64,000 nt of DNA, from positions 310,001 to 374,000 of the forward strand of contig JBKQHO010000039.1 of NCBI GenBank assembly GCA_052267165.1, read 5' to 3'. Position numbers and translations under genes: made by a program. Shown in pieces: positions 41,457-50,422 of this stretch; position 1 is the first letter of the stretch; each line of letters starts with the position of its first letter. Below the pieces are notes generated by a model. That model searched no databases, was not told where the DNA came from, and saw only the letters and a list, made by a program, of their open reading frames with translations. The stretch is from CAWICD01 sp052267165 (lineage in GTDB: Bacteria; Vulcanimicrobiota; Vulcanimicrobiia; Vulcanimicrobiales; Vulcanimicrobiaceae).

Positions 41457-43162
41457 GCTTGCGCCCGGCTCGAGGCTTTGTGCGAACGCACTTCGCCGAT
41501 GAGCGTCGAGGCGTGCTCGAGCGCGACCGCGGCCGCGCTTCCCGAGAGCATCCGCGCGATCTCTTCGGGGACCGCCCGTTGCTCGTCGAGCGGCACCAGT
41601 TCGATCACCGTGTTTCCCTCCGCTTCGCGTTTGCGCAGTGAATAGTGCAGGTCGGCCCAAGCCGCGATCTGCGCGAGGTGCGTCACGCACACGACCTGCG
41701 TCGTGCGGGCCAGCGCGCCCAACCGTACTCCGACGGCATTAGCCGTCGCACCGCCGATGCCCGCGTCGATCTCGTCGAAGACGAGCGCCGTCCGTTCGCG
41801 CCGGCCGGTCACGACGACGACGAGTGCGAGCAGGACGCGCGAGCGCTCGCCGCCGGAAGCCGCTTTGGCGAGGGTTCGAACCGGTTCGCCCGGATTCGGC
41901 GAAAGCGCGAACTCGACGCGCTCGGCGCCGCTCGGTCCGATCTCTTCGAGCGGCTCGAGCAACGCCGCGAAGCGCGCGGCCGGCATCGCAAGCGCGCCTA
42001 GCTCAGCGGCGACGCGCGCCTCGAGCCGTCCGGCGGCTTCGACCCGCAGCGCCGTCAGCGCGCGGGCTTCGGACGCCAGTTCCGCGCGGGCCCGCTCGAG
42101 CTGGGCCGCGAGCTGCGCGCGGCGCTCGTCGCGGGTCTCGTCGAGCTCGAGCGTCAGCGCGAAGCCGGCGCGCGCGGCGAGCACCTCGTCGAGCGTCCCG
42201 CCGTACTTCTTCTTCAAGCGCTCGATCAGATCGAGCCGCGCCCCGAGCATTTCGAGCTCGGCGGGATCGAACTCGGTTCGGTCGAGCGCGCGCGCGACCT
42301 CGGCCGCCAAATCGACGGCGTCGCTCTGCACGGCGGCGACCCGTTCGCCGAGCGCTTGCAGCTCGCTGCCGTAGCGTGCCAAGCCCGCAAGCGCCCAGGC
42401 GGCCGCGCCGAGCGCATCGACCGCGGCCGTCTCTCCCTCCGCGAGCGCGCCGTGCGCCGCGCTCAACGCGGCGGCGATCCGTTCGGCGTTCGCCAGAAAG
42501 TCGCGCCGCTCGCGCAGCCGCGCGTCTTCGCCGGGTTGCGGCGCCGCCTCGTCCATCTCGCGCAGGGCGAAGCGCGCGAACTCGAGCTCTGCCAACGCAC
42601 GGCCGGCACGCTCGCTCGCCGCTCGCACCTCGTTCGCGAGCGCCGCCACCTCGGCATGCCGCTCGGCGACGGCCGCGCGGCGCCGCAGCGCCTGCGGGCC
42701 GGCGAAGCGGTCGAGCAGGTCGAGTTGATAGGCCGGCGTGAGCAAACGCTGCTGTTCGTCCTGCCCGATGCGATCGACCAGCAGGTCGCCGAGCGCGCGG
42801 AGCTGCGCCGCGCCGGCGGGGCGCCCGTTGATGCGCGCCGACGATTTACCGGAGGGTGCGATCTCGCGCGCGACGATCGCGAGCTCGCCCTCGTCGAGCT
42901 CAAAGCCGTCGGCTGCGAACTGTGCGCGCAGCGCCTCGTCGGGCTCGAGCTCGAGCGTGGCCCGAGCGCGGGCCGCGCCTTGCCGCACGACGTCGGCCGA
43001 CGACCGTTCGCCGAGCGCAAAGGCGAGCGCGCCGAGCAGCATCGTCTTGCCCGATCCCGTCTCGCCGGTGCAGGCCGTGAAGCCGTCCGCGAACGTCAGT
43101 TCCGCATGCGCGATCAGCCCGAAGTCGTCGATCGAGAGCCGAACGAGCCGCGGCGCCTGCAT
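41453..43162 (-). CDS. recN: DNA repair protein RecN
   Basis: A 569-residue SMC-like ATPase acting at DNA double-strand breaks. The N-terminal half has LSIDDFGLIAHAELTFADG and Walker A CTGETGSGKTMLLGAL (about residue 32). A central antiparallel coiled coil covers ~160-360. The C-terminal half has the ABC signature KAASGGERSRVLLAL, Walker B TALVFDEIDAGIGG and the switch region VCVTHLAQIAAWADLHY. The protein is complete, despite part of its coiled coil being copied elsewhere. It is 10 bp downstream of nadK. Confidence 0.95.
   Translation of the reverse strand: MQAPRLVRLSIDDFGLIAHAELTFADGFTACTGETGSGKTMLLGALAFALGERSSADVVRQGAARARATLELEPDEALRAQFAADGFELDEGELAIVAREIAPSGKSSARINGRPAGAAQLRALGDLLVDRIGQDEQQRLLTPAYQLDLLDRFAGPQALRRRAAVAERHAEVAALANEVRAASERAGRALAELEFARFALREMDEAAPQPGEDARLRERRDFLANAERIAAALSAAHGALAEGETAAVDALGAAAWALAGLARYGSELQALGERVAAVQSDAVDLAAEVARALDRTEFDPAELEMLGARLDLIERLKKKYGGTLDEVLAARAGFALTLELDETRDERRAQLAAQLERARAELASEARALTALRVEAAGRLEARVAAELGALAMPAARFAALLEPLEEIGPSGAERVEFALSPNPGEPVRTLAKAASGGERSRVLLALVVVVTGRRERTALVFDEIDAGIGGATANAVGVRLGALARTTQVVCVTHLAQIAAWADLHYSLRKREAEGNTVIELVPLDEQRAVPEEIARMLSGSAAAVALEHASTLIGEVRSHKASSRAQA
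42301..42482 (-). repeat. 182-bp segment of recN duplicated upstream (copy 2, source)
   Basis: This piece of the coiled-coil region of intact recN is repeated at 39266-39447 with 177 of 182 bases identical. It is the probable donor, because here it is part of a full-length conserved gene. Confidence 0.95.
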
Positions 43163-43172
43163 TAACGTGCAA

Positions 43173-44048
43173 TCACGTCGTCGAGCGGTCTTTGAGCGGC
43201 GCGTTCCAGCGCAGCTTCCACTCCAACAGCGTGAAGAAATCGAGCGGCGCGCGGCGCGCGAACAAGACCTGCAGCGGATAGCGGGTGACGACGACGCGAT
43301 CGCCCGGATAGAGGTCGTCGACTTTCATTCCGTCGGCTTCGAGGTCGACCACGTGCGACTCGGCGTCGAAGACGAGCTCGATGTGCGCGGTGTCGGGAAC
43401 GACGAGGGGACGCGAGAAGAGCGTGTGGGGCAGCAGCGCGACGACGCCGAGCGCGGCGACGTCCGGCGCGAGGATCGGGCCTCCGGCCGATAGCGAATAG
43501 GCCGTCGAGCCGGTCGGCGTCGCGACCGCGATGCCGTCGGCCGGCACGAACGCCGCCTCCTTGCCATTGATGAACAATCCGAACGGCATCATGTGCGGCG
43601 TCGTGCGGCGGACGACGATGTCGTTGAGCGCGAAGTGCTGTTTGCCGTGCACTTCGGCGCGCAGCGCAGTGCGCTCGTCGATCGTGAAGCCGGCGCGAAC
43701 GATCTCCGGCAGCCGGTCGAGCTGATCGGGCGCACCGTCCATCTCGGTGAGGAAGCCCAGCCGCCCGGTGTTGATGCCGAAAAGCGGAATGCTCAGCGGC
43801 GCTGCGATCCGCGCCGCGCGCAACAGCGTGCCGTCGCCGCCGATCGTGATCAGCAAGATCGCGTTTTGGAAGCTCGCGCCTTCCGAGGAGATGCCGAGCG
43901 CGCGCTCTTGATCGTCACAGAACGCGACGTCGAAACCCGCGGCGCGCAGCGTCCGCGCGACCGTGACTGCGGTTTGGCGCGCATGCTCGCGCATCAGATC
44001 GACGTAGAGCGCGACCGTGCCGGTCTGCGGACGGACGACGACGGCCAT
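43173..44048 (-). CDS. nadK: NAD kinase
   Basis: A 291-residue enzyme making NADP. The GGDGTLLRAAR motif (residues ~70-80) binds the phosphate donor, followed by PLFGINTGRLGFLTEMD, DGIAVATPTGSTAYSLSAGGPI and VVALLPHTLFSRPLVVPDTAHIEL. Complete and of normal length. It overlaps tlyA by one base and lies upstream of recN, the nadK-recN order common in Gram-positive and related bacteria. Confidence 0.96.
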   Translation of the reverse strand: MAVVVRPQTGTVALYVDLMREHARQTAVTVARTLRAAGFDVAFCDDQERALGISSEGASFQNAILLITIGGDGTLLRAARIAAPLSIPLFGINTGRLGFLTEMDGAPDQLDRLPEIVRAGFTIDERTALRAEVHGKQHFALNDIVVRRTTPHMMPFGLFINGKEAAFVPADGIAVATPTGSTAYSLSAGGPILAPDVAALGVVALLPHTLFSRPLVVPDTAHIELVFDAESHVVDLEADGMKVDDLYPGDRVVVTRYPLQVLFARRAPLDFFTLLEWKLRWNAPLKDRSTT

Positions 44049-44827
44049 CAGTCGGCCACCACGGCGCGCTCGAGCGCCGCGTCGTCGAAGGCCGCGCCGG
44101 CGCGGCGCACGAGCATGAAGAACTCGACGTTCCCGGCGGGCCCACGCAAGGGCGAGCGCGTCACGGCGACCGGAACGAGGTCGAGCGCCGCCAGCGCCGC
44201 GCGCGTCTCGGCCAAGATCGCCCGGTGCACCGCCGGGTCGCGCACAACGCCGTTGCTCCCCAAGCGCGCGCGGCCGGCCTCGAATTGGGGCTTGACCAGC
44301 GCGACCAACGCGCCGCCGGCCGCCAGGAAAGCTCGGGCACGGGCGATCAGGGTCACGACCGAGATGAACGACGCGTCGATGCTCACGACGTCGAACTGAG
44401 GCCCGAACGCGTCGTCCGGCAGCAACCGAAAATTCGTGCGCTCGACGACCGTGACGCGCGGGTCGTCGCGCAACGCGAGAGCGATTTGCCCGTAACCGAC
44501 GTCGAGCGCCGTCACGTGCGCGGCGCCGTGCGCGAGCAGAGCGTCGGTAAAGCCGCCGGTCGAGGCGCCGACGTCGAGCGCACGCGCGCCGCTCACGTTC
44601 AGAGCGAAGTCGCGCAGGGCCGCTTCCAGCTTCTCGCCCCCGCGGCTGACGTAGGGCCGGGCACGTGCGACGTCGAGCACAGCGCTCGGGCGAACGGTCG
44701 TGCCCGGCTTGGTCAGCGGCCGTCCGTCGACCCGCACGCGTCCGGCGATGATCAGCGAGCGCGCGCGCGAGCGCGTTACCCCGGCCTGTTCGGCGACGAC
44801 CTCGTCGAGGCGCTGACCGGACGGCAT
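44048..44827 (-). CDS. tlyA: TlyA-family rRNA 2'-O-methyltransferase
   Basis: The protein has 259 residues. The N-terminal S4 RNA-binding domain (RLDEVVAEQAGVTRSRARSLIIAGRVRVDG) precedes a FtsJ-like methyltransferase with RGGEKLEAALRDF, motif I ALDVGASTGGFTDALLAHGA and VSIDASFISVVTLIARA. TlyA methylates 16S and 23S rRNA in mycobacteria; related proteins are annotated as hemolysin A. It sits between xseB and nadK, a conserved neighbourhood. Confidence 0.94.
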   Translation of the reverse strand: MPSGQRLDEVVAEQAGVTRSRARSLIIAGRVRVDGRPLTKPGTTVRPSAVLDVARARPYVSRGGEKLEAALRDFALNVSGARALDVGASTGGFTDALLAHGAAHVTALDVGYGQIALALRDDPRVTVVERTNFRLLPDDAFGPQFDVVSIDASFISVVTLIARARAFLAAGGALVALVKPQFEAGRARLGSNGVVRDPAVHRAILAETRAALAALDLVPVAVTRSPLRGPAGNVEFFMLVRRAGAAFDDAALERAVVAD

Positions 44828-44828
44828 C

Positions 44829-45062
44829 TCAGAACGAAAGCTGATCGGACGGCGCGACGGCCTGCGCGCCGTTGCCGGAGGCCGCGTCGACCGCCGACTG
44901 CGCGCTCTTGAGAAGCTCTTCGCATTTGCGTGCGAGCTCGCGGCCCTCGCGAAAGAGGCGCACCGAGTCGTCGAGGCCGACGCCCCCGCCCTCGAGCTCC
45001 TTGACGATCGCTTCGAGCCGCTCCAGCGCCTGCTCGAACTCGCCCGATCTCTTTTCAGCCAT
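44829..45062 (-). CDS. xseB: Exodeoxyribonuclease VII small subunit
   Basis: A 77-residue coiled-coil protein with the family pattern FEQALERLEAIVKELEGGGVGLDDSVRLFREGRELARKCEELL. Several copies of it surround one XseA in exonuclease VII. It overlaps the end of xseA by 8 nt, and tlyA follows after 1 nt. Confidence 0.94.
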   Translation of the reverse strand: MAEKRSGEFEQALERLEAIVKELEGGGVGLDDSVRLFREGRELARKCEELLKSAQSAVDAASGNGAQAVAPSDQLSF

Positions 45063-46476
45063 CTTGCGTCGTTGCTTCGACCCTGGCGGTCAACCTACCG
45101 CGTGAAACCTGCGCTTCGACCAGCTCGCCGGGTGCGACGTCCGCGGCGTCGGCGACGACCCGGCCGTTGTGGCGTACGATAGCGTATCCCTGTTGCAGGA
45201 TCGTTTCGGGGTTCTTGCCTTCCAGGCGCGCAGTCCAGAGGGCGAGCCGGTGAGCTGCGCTTTGCAGACGAGCGGCCGTCGTGCCATCGAGCTTGCGAGC
45301 GGCGTCGTCCGCATCGCGCCGCGCGGTCGTCAGGCGGGTCGCGATGCGCGCGCCCAGCGCTTCGCGCAAGCCGGTGACGCGCGCCGCGCGCGCGGCCAAC
45401 TGAGCCCGCGGATCGTGCTGCGCCAGACGCCGTTCGAGGTCGCGCAAGTACAGGTCGTTGCGGCGGATGATCTCGCGCTCGGCGCTCACGACGCCGGTCA
45501 ACAGCCGGTCGACGCGTTCTTCGAGCACGTCGCTGACGCGTTCGAAGCGCTGCAGATAGGCCGAGTCGGCGGCGCGCCGCAGCCGAGAGCGGCGCTCGTC
45601 GATGCGATGCTGCAGCGAGGCACGCAAACGCGCGCGCGTGTCGCGCAACAGCTGCGGGAACGCCGCGAAGCCGGCGACGAGCGATTCGCCGGCGGCCGTC
45701 GGCGTCGCCGCTTCTCGGTCCGCGACGTCGTCGGCGATGTGATGGTCGCCCTGATGGCCGATCGCCGTCACGACGGGCACCCGCGACGCGGCGATCGCCC
45801 GCGCCACGCTCTCGTCGTTGAAGGGCAGGCGATCTTCGTCGGAGCCGCCGCCGCGCGCCAGCACGACGACGTCGATGTCGAGCCGCCCCGCCTGCGCCAG
45901 CGCGCGCGCGATCGATTCCGCCGCGTTCTGCCCTTGCACCGCGGTCGGCACGAAGCGCACGTCGACGTGCGGCGCCTTGGCGCGCAGGATCGCGAGAAAG
46001 TCGCGCGCGCCTTCAGCCTCGCGCGACGAGACCAGCGCGATCCGGAACGGATAGCGCGTAATCGGCCGCTTGCGCACGCCGTCGAAGAGCCCTTCGGCTT
46101 CGAGCTTGCGCTTCATCCGCTCGTAAGCGGCGGCCAAACGGCCGGCGCCGACGAGCTGAACGCTGGTCACGTTGAGCTGGTATTGACTGCGGCCTTCATA
46201 GAGGCCGAGCGAACCGAACGCCGTCGCCTCGAGGCCGTTCTCCAGGGGCGGAAGATCGGGTGCGAAAGCGCTGCGCACGAAGCACTTGAGGACGGCGCCG
46301 CTGGGTTCCTTGAGACCGAAATACACATGTCCGATGGTCGAGCGGCGCGACAACTCGGTAAGCTCGCCGCGCACGCCGAGGTCCAGCAGGCGCGGATCCT
46401 TCAAGAGGCTGCGCCGCACGTAGTTGACCAGCTCCAACACGCCCCAAACCTTGGGCGTCGGCACCGGCTGGCTCAA
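45055..46476 (-). CDS. xseA: Exodeoxyribonuclease VII large subunit
   Basis: A 473-residue nuclease. The OB-fold (VWGVLELVNYVRRSLLKDP, GELTELSRRSTIGHVYFGLKE) is followed by the catalytic domain with RIALVSSREAEGARDFLAIL, VVLARGGGSDEDRLPFNDESVARAIAASRVPVVTAIGHQGD and HIADDVADREAATPTAAGE, then a coiled coil and the QGYAIVRHNGRVV tail. The start is taken at TTG 46476, which overlaps the stop of the penicillin-binding protein gene; a GTG twelve bases on is possible. Confidence 0.95.
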   Translation of the reverse strand: MSQPVPTPKVWGVLELVNYVRRSLLKDPRLLDLGVRGELTELSRRSTIGHVYFGLKEPSGAVLKCFVRSAFAPDLPPLENGLEATAFGSLGLYEGRSQYQLNVTSVQLVGAGRLAAAYERMKRKLEAEGLFDGVRKRPITRYPFRIALVSSREAEGARDFLAILRAKAPHVDVRFVPTAVQGQNAAESIARALAQAGRLDIDVVVLARGGGSDEDRLPFNDESVARAIAASRVPVVTAIGHQGDHHIADDVADREAATPTAAGESLVAGFAAFPQLLRDTRARLRASLQHRIDERRSRLRRAADSAYLQRFERVSDVLEERVDRLLTGVVSAEREIIRRNDLYLRDLERRLAQHDPRAQLAARAARVTGLREALGARIATRLTTARRDADDAARKLDGTTAARLQSAAHRLALWTARLEGKNPETILQQGYAIVRHNGRVVADAADVAPGELVEAQVSRGRLTARVEATTQDG

Positions 46477-48662
46477 TGGCCGCCCTTTTCCGCCGCGGCC
46501 GCCTCGGGCGTCTCGAGGTCGACGGACGAGAGCCCGGCACGCTCGGCGGCCGGCGGGGCCGCTGCGGCTTTCACGCGTCTGGGCGGCGCTTGCACGCGCG
46601 GTGCCGCGGCGACCGGGGCGACGGTGCTGAGGGCAGCCGGTGCTTTGTCCGGCGCGGCGGTGGCGCTGTACGAAGGCTGCCAGATCCCCGTCCCGTTCGC
46701 GCACGATCCGCTCGGTTCGGTTCCGGTGACGTAGTACTCGGCCTTCTTCGAGGTGCGGCACAAGGCGAGCTTGTGGACTTCGGTGACCGGCAAGGCGAAG
46801 TCGTGCTTGGCGACGTGCAGCAAGGCCGCTTTCATGAAGCGTGCCCAGGTGCGCGCCGGGATGTTGCCGCCGTACGACTCGTTCATGCGCGTGTAGTCGT
46901 CGTTACCCAGCCACACCGCCGCGACCAAATCGGGCGTGTAGCCGACGAACCACGCATCGCGATAATCGGAGGTGGTTCCGGTCTTGCCCGCCGCGGGTCG
47001 CCCGATCTGCGCGTTGGGATAGCCGGTCCCCTCGTTGATGACGCTTTCGAGCATCGAGGTCATGACGTAGGCCGTGCCCGCGGAGACGACTTCGGTCTCC
47101 TGCGGGAAGCGATCGTCGAGAATGGTGGCGCCGAACGCGTCTTTGACCAAGCGGATCGGCGTCGGATCGACGTGCACGCCTTCGTCGGCGAGCGTGGCGT
47201 AGCCGCTGGCCATGTCCAGCGGCGAGACGACGGAGCTGCCGAGCGCGAGCGAGAGGTTGGGCTCGAGCGGCGCGGTGACGCCCATGCGGTGCGCGTAGGC
47301 GATCACGCGGTCGATCCCGAGCTGATCGGCGAGCTTGACGGCGACCACGTTGCGCGATTGCGCCAGCGCGTAGCGCAGCGTGATCGGGCCAAAATAGCGT
47401 CCGTCGTCGTCGGTCGGATGCCACGCCGTTCCGTCGCCGTTGGGATAGCTGATCGGCCCGTCGTCGACGACCGCGCTCGGCGTCATGCCGCTGTCGATCG
47501 CCGCCGTGTAGACGAAGACTTTGAAGGATGAACCCGGCTGACGCATGGCCTGCCAGGCGCGGTTGAACTGATTGTCCAGCGAGAAGCCCGAGCCGCCGAC
47601 CAGCGCAACGATCTCGCCGGTCGTCGGCCGGATTGCGACGAGCGCCGCTTGGTGCGCGCCGATCCCTTCAGCCTCCGCGTGGTTCACGCCCCAGCGCACC
47701 GCCTCTTGGGCCAGGTCCTGAAGGTGCGGATCGAGGGTCGTATCGACGTCGAGGCCGCCCTCGAGCACGGCCTTCTCTCCGAAGGTTTGATTGAGCACGT
47801 GGTTGACGTAGGTCGTGAAATACGGATAGCGATACGATTGCAAACCCGTCGGCCGTTCGCCGATGAGCTGGAGCGGCGCGTTCTCGGCCTCGCGCCTCTG
47901 CGCGGGCGTGATGTAGCCGGCCGCGGCCATGCGCGCGAGCACGTGATCCTGGCGTTCCCTCGCTCTCCCGAGATTGACGTACGGCGAATAGGCCGACGGT
48001 GCCGCGGGCAAGCCGGCCAGCATCGCGGCCTGCGCGATCGACAAGCGTCCGACGTCGGTTCCGAAATAGGTGTGCGAGGCCGCTTCGATTCCGTAAGCGC
48101 CGGCGCCGAAATAGATCAAATTGAGATAGCGTTCGAGGATCTCGTCCTTGGTGTAGTAGCGCTCGATCTCCATTGCGAGCAGCGCTTCTTGGATCTTGCG
48201 CGAGAACGAGACTTGGTTGGAAAGGAAGAGCGCGCGCGCCAGCTGCTGCGTGATCGTCGAAGCGCCCTGGAAGCCTTGGTGCTGATAGTCGGCCAGCGCC
48301 GCGCGCGCGATGCCGTAGAAATCGACGCCGTGATGCGTGTAGAAATTGCGGTCCTCCGTCGCGACGAACGCGTGGCGCACCATCAGCGGGACCTTTGAGA
48401 TCGGCACCCAGATGCGGTTCTCGGTGTAGAGCGAGGCGATGACCGAGCCGTCGCGCGCGTAGACGCGCGTCGTGCGCGAAGGCTGGAAGTCGGCCATCTT
48501 GCTGATGTCGGGCAGGTTGCGCGAGTACGCGTAGACGATGCCCGCAAACGTTCCCACGGCGAACAGGACGATCAGGAACGCGAGCGTCAGCACCGTCGAG
48601 ACGATGCGCCCGAGCACGCCGAGTTGGCGCCGGCGGCGGCGCCGCGCGGCAATCGTGGTCAC
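46473..48662 (-). CDS. Class A penicillin-binding protein (PBP1a-like)
   Basis: A 729-residue bifunctional peptidoglycan synthase. An Arg-rich cytoplasmic N-terminus and a transmembrane helix (about residues 18-45, ending IVYAYSRNL) come first. The GT51 transglycosylase contains VATEDRNFYTHHGVDF and GASTITQQLARALFLS. The transpeptidase has SSFK (~380), SRN in LAQSRNVVAVKLA and KTGTTSDYRDAWFVGYTP. The C-terminal ~80 residues are Ala/Pro-rich and end AAAAEKGGH. The GTG start overlaps the nusB stop (GTGA). Confidence 0.95.
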   Translation of the reverse strand: MTTIAARRRRRRQLGVLGRIVSTVLTLAFLIVLFAVGTFAGIVYAYSRNLPDISKMADFQPSRTTRVYARDGSVIASLYTENRIWVPISKVPLMVRHAFVATEDRNFYTHHGVDFYGIARAALADYQHQGFQGASTITQQLARALFLSNQVSFSRKIQEALLAMEIERYYTKDEILERYLNLIYFGAGAYGIEAASHTYFGTDVGRLSIAQAAMLAGLPAAPSAYSPYVNLGRARERQDHVLARMAAAGYITPAQRREAENAPLQLIGERPTGLQSYRYPYFTTYVNHVLNQTFGEKAVLEGGLDVDTTLDPHLQDLAQEAVRWGVNHAEAEGIGAHQAALVAIRPTTGEIVALVGGSGFSLDNQFNRAWQAMRQPGSSFKVFVYTAAIDSGMTPSAVVDDGPISYPNGDGTAWHPTDDDGRYFGPITLRYALAQSRNVVAVKLADQLGIDRVIAYAHRMGVTAPLEPNLSLALGSSVVSPLDMASGYATLADEGVHVDPTPIRLVKDAFGATILDDRFPQETEVVSAGTAYVMTSMLESVINEGTGYPNAQIGRPAAGKTGTTSDYRDAWFVGYTPDLVAAVWLGNDDYTRMNESYGGNIPARTWARFMKAALLHVAKHDFALPVTEVHKLALCRTSKKAEYYVTGTEPSGSCANGTGIWQPSYSATAAPDKAPAALSTVAPVAAAPRVQAPPRRVKAAAAPPAAERAGLSSVDLETPEAAAAEKGGH

Positions 48663-49054
48663 GCGACCTCGCTCGCGCTCGCCAGCACGCCGTTGACGAA
48701 GCGTCCCGACTCCTCCGTCGAGAACTTCTTGGCGAGCTCGACGGCCTCGTTGATGACGACCGCGCGCGGTGTTTCGGGACGGTAGCGCATCTCGTAGACG
48801 CCCATGCGCAGCACCAGCCGGTCGACCGTCGGGAGGCGCTCGAGGGTCCAGCCCACGAGCAGCGGCGCGATGAGCGCGTCGCTCTGCGCAACGTGCTCGA
48901 GCGTGCCCAGCACCAATTCCTTGACGAAGCTGCGCTGGTCGTCGACGTCCGTGCGGTCGAGCGTCTGACCGAGCGCCTCGGCCGGATCGTGTTTGCCGAC
49001 CTCGACGCTGAAGAGCGTCTGCAAGGCCAGCTCGCGCGCGAAGCGGCGCGTCAT
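48659..49054 (-). CDS. nusB: Transcription antitermination factor NusB
   Basis: A 131-residue all-helical protein with RRFARELALQTLFSVEVG, the NusB opening, and VLRMGVYEMRYRPETPRAVVINEAVELAKKFSTEESGRFVNGVLA, the conserved end. It binds boxA RNA with NusE (S10). It overlaps accC by ATGA and the PBP gene by GTGA. Following accC directly is a common gene order. Confidence 0.96.
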   Translation of the reverse strand: MTRRFARELALQTLFSVEVGKHDPAEALGQTLDRTDVDDQRSFVKELVLGTLEHVAQSDALIAPLLVGWTLERLPTVDRLVLRMGVYEMRYRPETPRAVVINEAVELAKKFSTEESGRFVNGVLASASEVA

Positions 49055-50406
49055 CGATCCGCCGTCGAGGCCGCCGCAAACGACGGCAAGTAGTCGATCG
49101 AGACGCCGCCCGCCTGGAATCGCTCGTCCTCGAGCACCTCGCGGCAGATGCCGAGCGTCGTGTTGATCCCGCCGATGTGCGTGTCGGCCAAGGCGCACGA
49201 CATGCGCCGCAGCGCTTCGTCGCGGGTCGCGCCGTGCGCGACGATCTTGGCGAGCAGCGAGTCGTAGAACGGCGGAATGTCGAGGCCGGCGTACGCGTGC
49301 GAGTCGACCCGGATCCCGGGGCCGCCGGGGAGCACGACCTCGCTGAGCTGGCCGGCCGCCGGCGCGAAGCCGTTCGAGCCTTCCTCCGCGTTGATCCGGC
49401 ACTCGATGGCGTGCCCGCGCGCCTGCAGCTTCGCTTGCTCGAAGGTCAGATGGTAGCCGGCCGCCACGCGGATCTGCTCTTTGACCAAGTCGACCCGGAA
49501 GAGCAGCTCGCTGACGGGATGCTCGACCTGGATGCGCGTGTTCATTTCCATGAAATACACGTCGTCGCCGTCGACCAAGAACTCCAGCGTGCCGGCGCTC
49601 GAATAGCGCACCGCCCGCGCCGCCTCGAGCGCGGCTTCGTGCAAACGCGTTCGCGTCCGGTCTGAAAGCAATGGAGCCGGGGCTTCCTCGATCAGCTTTT
49701 GGTGGGAAGGCTTCTGCACCGAACAGTCGCGCTCGCCCACGTGGACCACGTTGCCGAACGTGTCACCGATGATTTGAACCTCGACGTGGCGCGGGCGCGC
49801 GATCAGCTTTTCCATGTAGAGGCGGCCGTCTTTGAAGTTTGCCTCGGCCTCGGCTTGCGCGGTCCCGAAGGCGTGCTCGAGCTCTTCGGGCGTTGTAACG
49901 GCGCGCATGCCCTTGCCGCCGCCGCCGGCCGTCGCCTTGAGCATGACCGGATAGCCGAGCTCGTCGGCCGCCGCCAACGCCTCCGCCGGCGAAGCCAGGA
50001 TGGCGGTCCCCGGGGTCGTCGGCACCTTCGCTTCGCGCATCAGCGCCTTGGCCGTCGCCTTGTCGCCCATCTTCGCAATCACCTCGGGCGTCGGGCCGAT
50101 GAAGGCCAGGCCGTGGTCGGCGCAGATCTCCGCGAAGCGCGCGTTCTCCGCCAAGAACCCGTAGCCCGGATGGATGGCGTCGGCGCCCGAGATGAGCGCG
50201 GCCGAGATGATGTTGGGGATGTTCAGATACGAACGGGCGACCGGCCCCGGCCCCACGCAAAAGCTTGCGTCGGCGTTGCGGACGTGCAGCGAGCTGCGGT
50301 CGGGCTCGGAGAAGATGGCGACCGTCTCGAGCCCGAGCTCGTGCGCGGCGCGGTTGACTCGCAGCGCGATCTCGCCGCGGTTGGCAATCAGAATCTTGCG
50401 AAACAT
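49051..50406 (-). CDS. accC: Biotin carboxylase (acetyl-CoA carboxylase subunit AccC)
   Basis: A 451-residue ATP-grasp enzyme that carboxylates biotin on a carrier protein. It shows MFRKILIANRGEIALRVNRAAHELG, AIHPGYGFLAENARFAEIC, the Gly-rich loop MLKATAGGGGKGMRAV, EKLIARPRHVEVQIIGD and EMNTRIQVEHPVSELLF. All catalytic features look normal. It lies 16 bp after a gene whose carrier-like domain lacks the biotin attachment lysine, so its true carrier is probably encoded elsewhere. Confidence 0.96.
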   Translation of the reverse strand: MFRKILIANRGEIALRVNRAAHELGLETVAIFSEPDRSSLHVRNADASFCVGPGPVARSYLNIPNIISAALISGADAIHPGYGFLAENARFAEICADHGLAFIGPTPEVIAKMGDKATAKALMREAKVPTTPGTAILASPAEALAAADELGYPVMLKATAGGGGKGMRAVTTPEELEHAFGTAQAEAEANFKDGRLYMEKLIARPRHVEVQIIGDTFGNVVHVGERDCSVQKPSHQKLIEEAPAPLLSDRTRTRLHEAALEAARAVRYSSAGTLEFLVDGDDVYFMEMNTRIQVEHPVSELLFRVDLVKEQIRVAAGYHLTFEQAKLQARGHAIECRINAEEGSNGFAPAAGQLSEVVLPGGPGIRVDSHAYAGLDIPPFYDSLLAKIVAHGATRDEALRRMSCALADTHIGGINTTLGICREVLEDERFQAGGVSIDYLPSFAAASTADR

Positions 50407-50422
50407 GTCGGCGTCCGGGAGT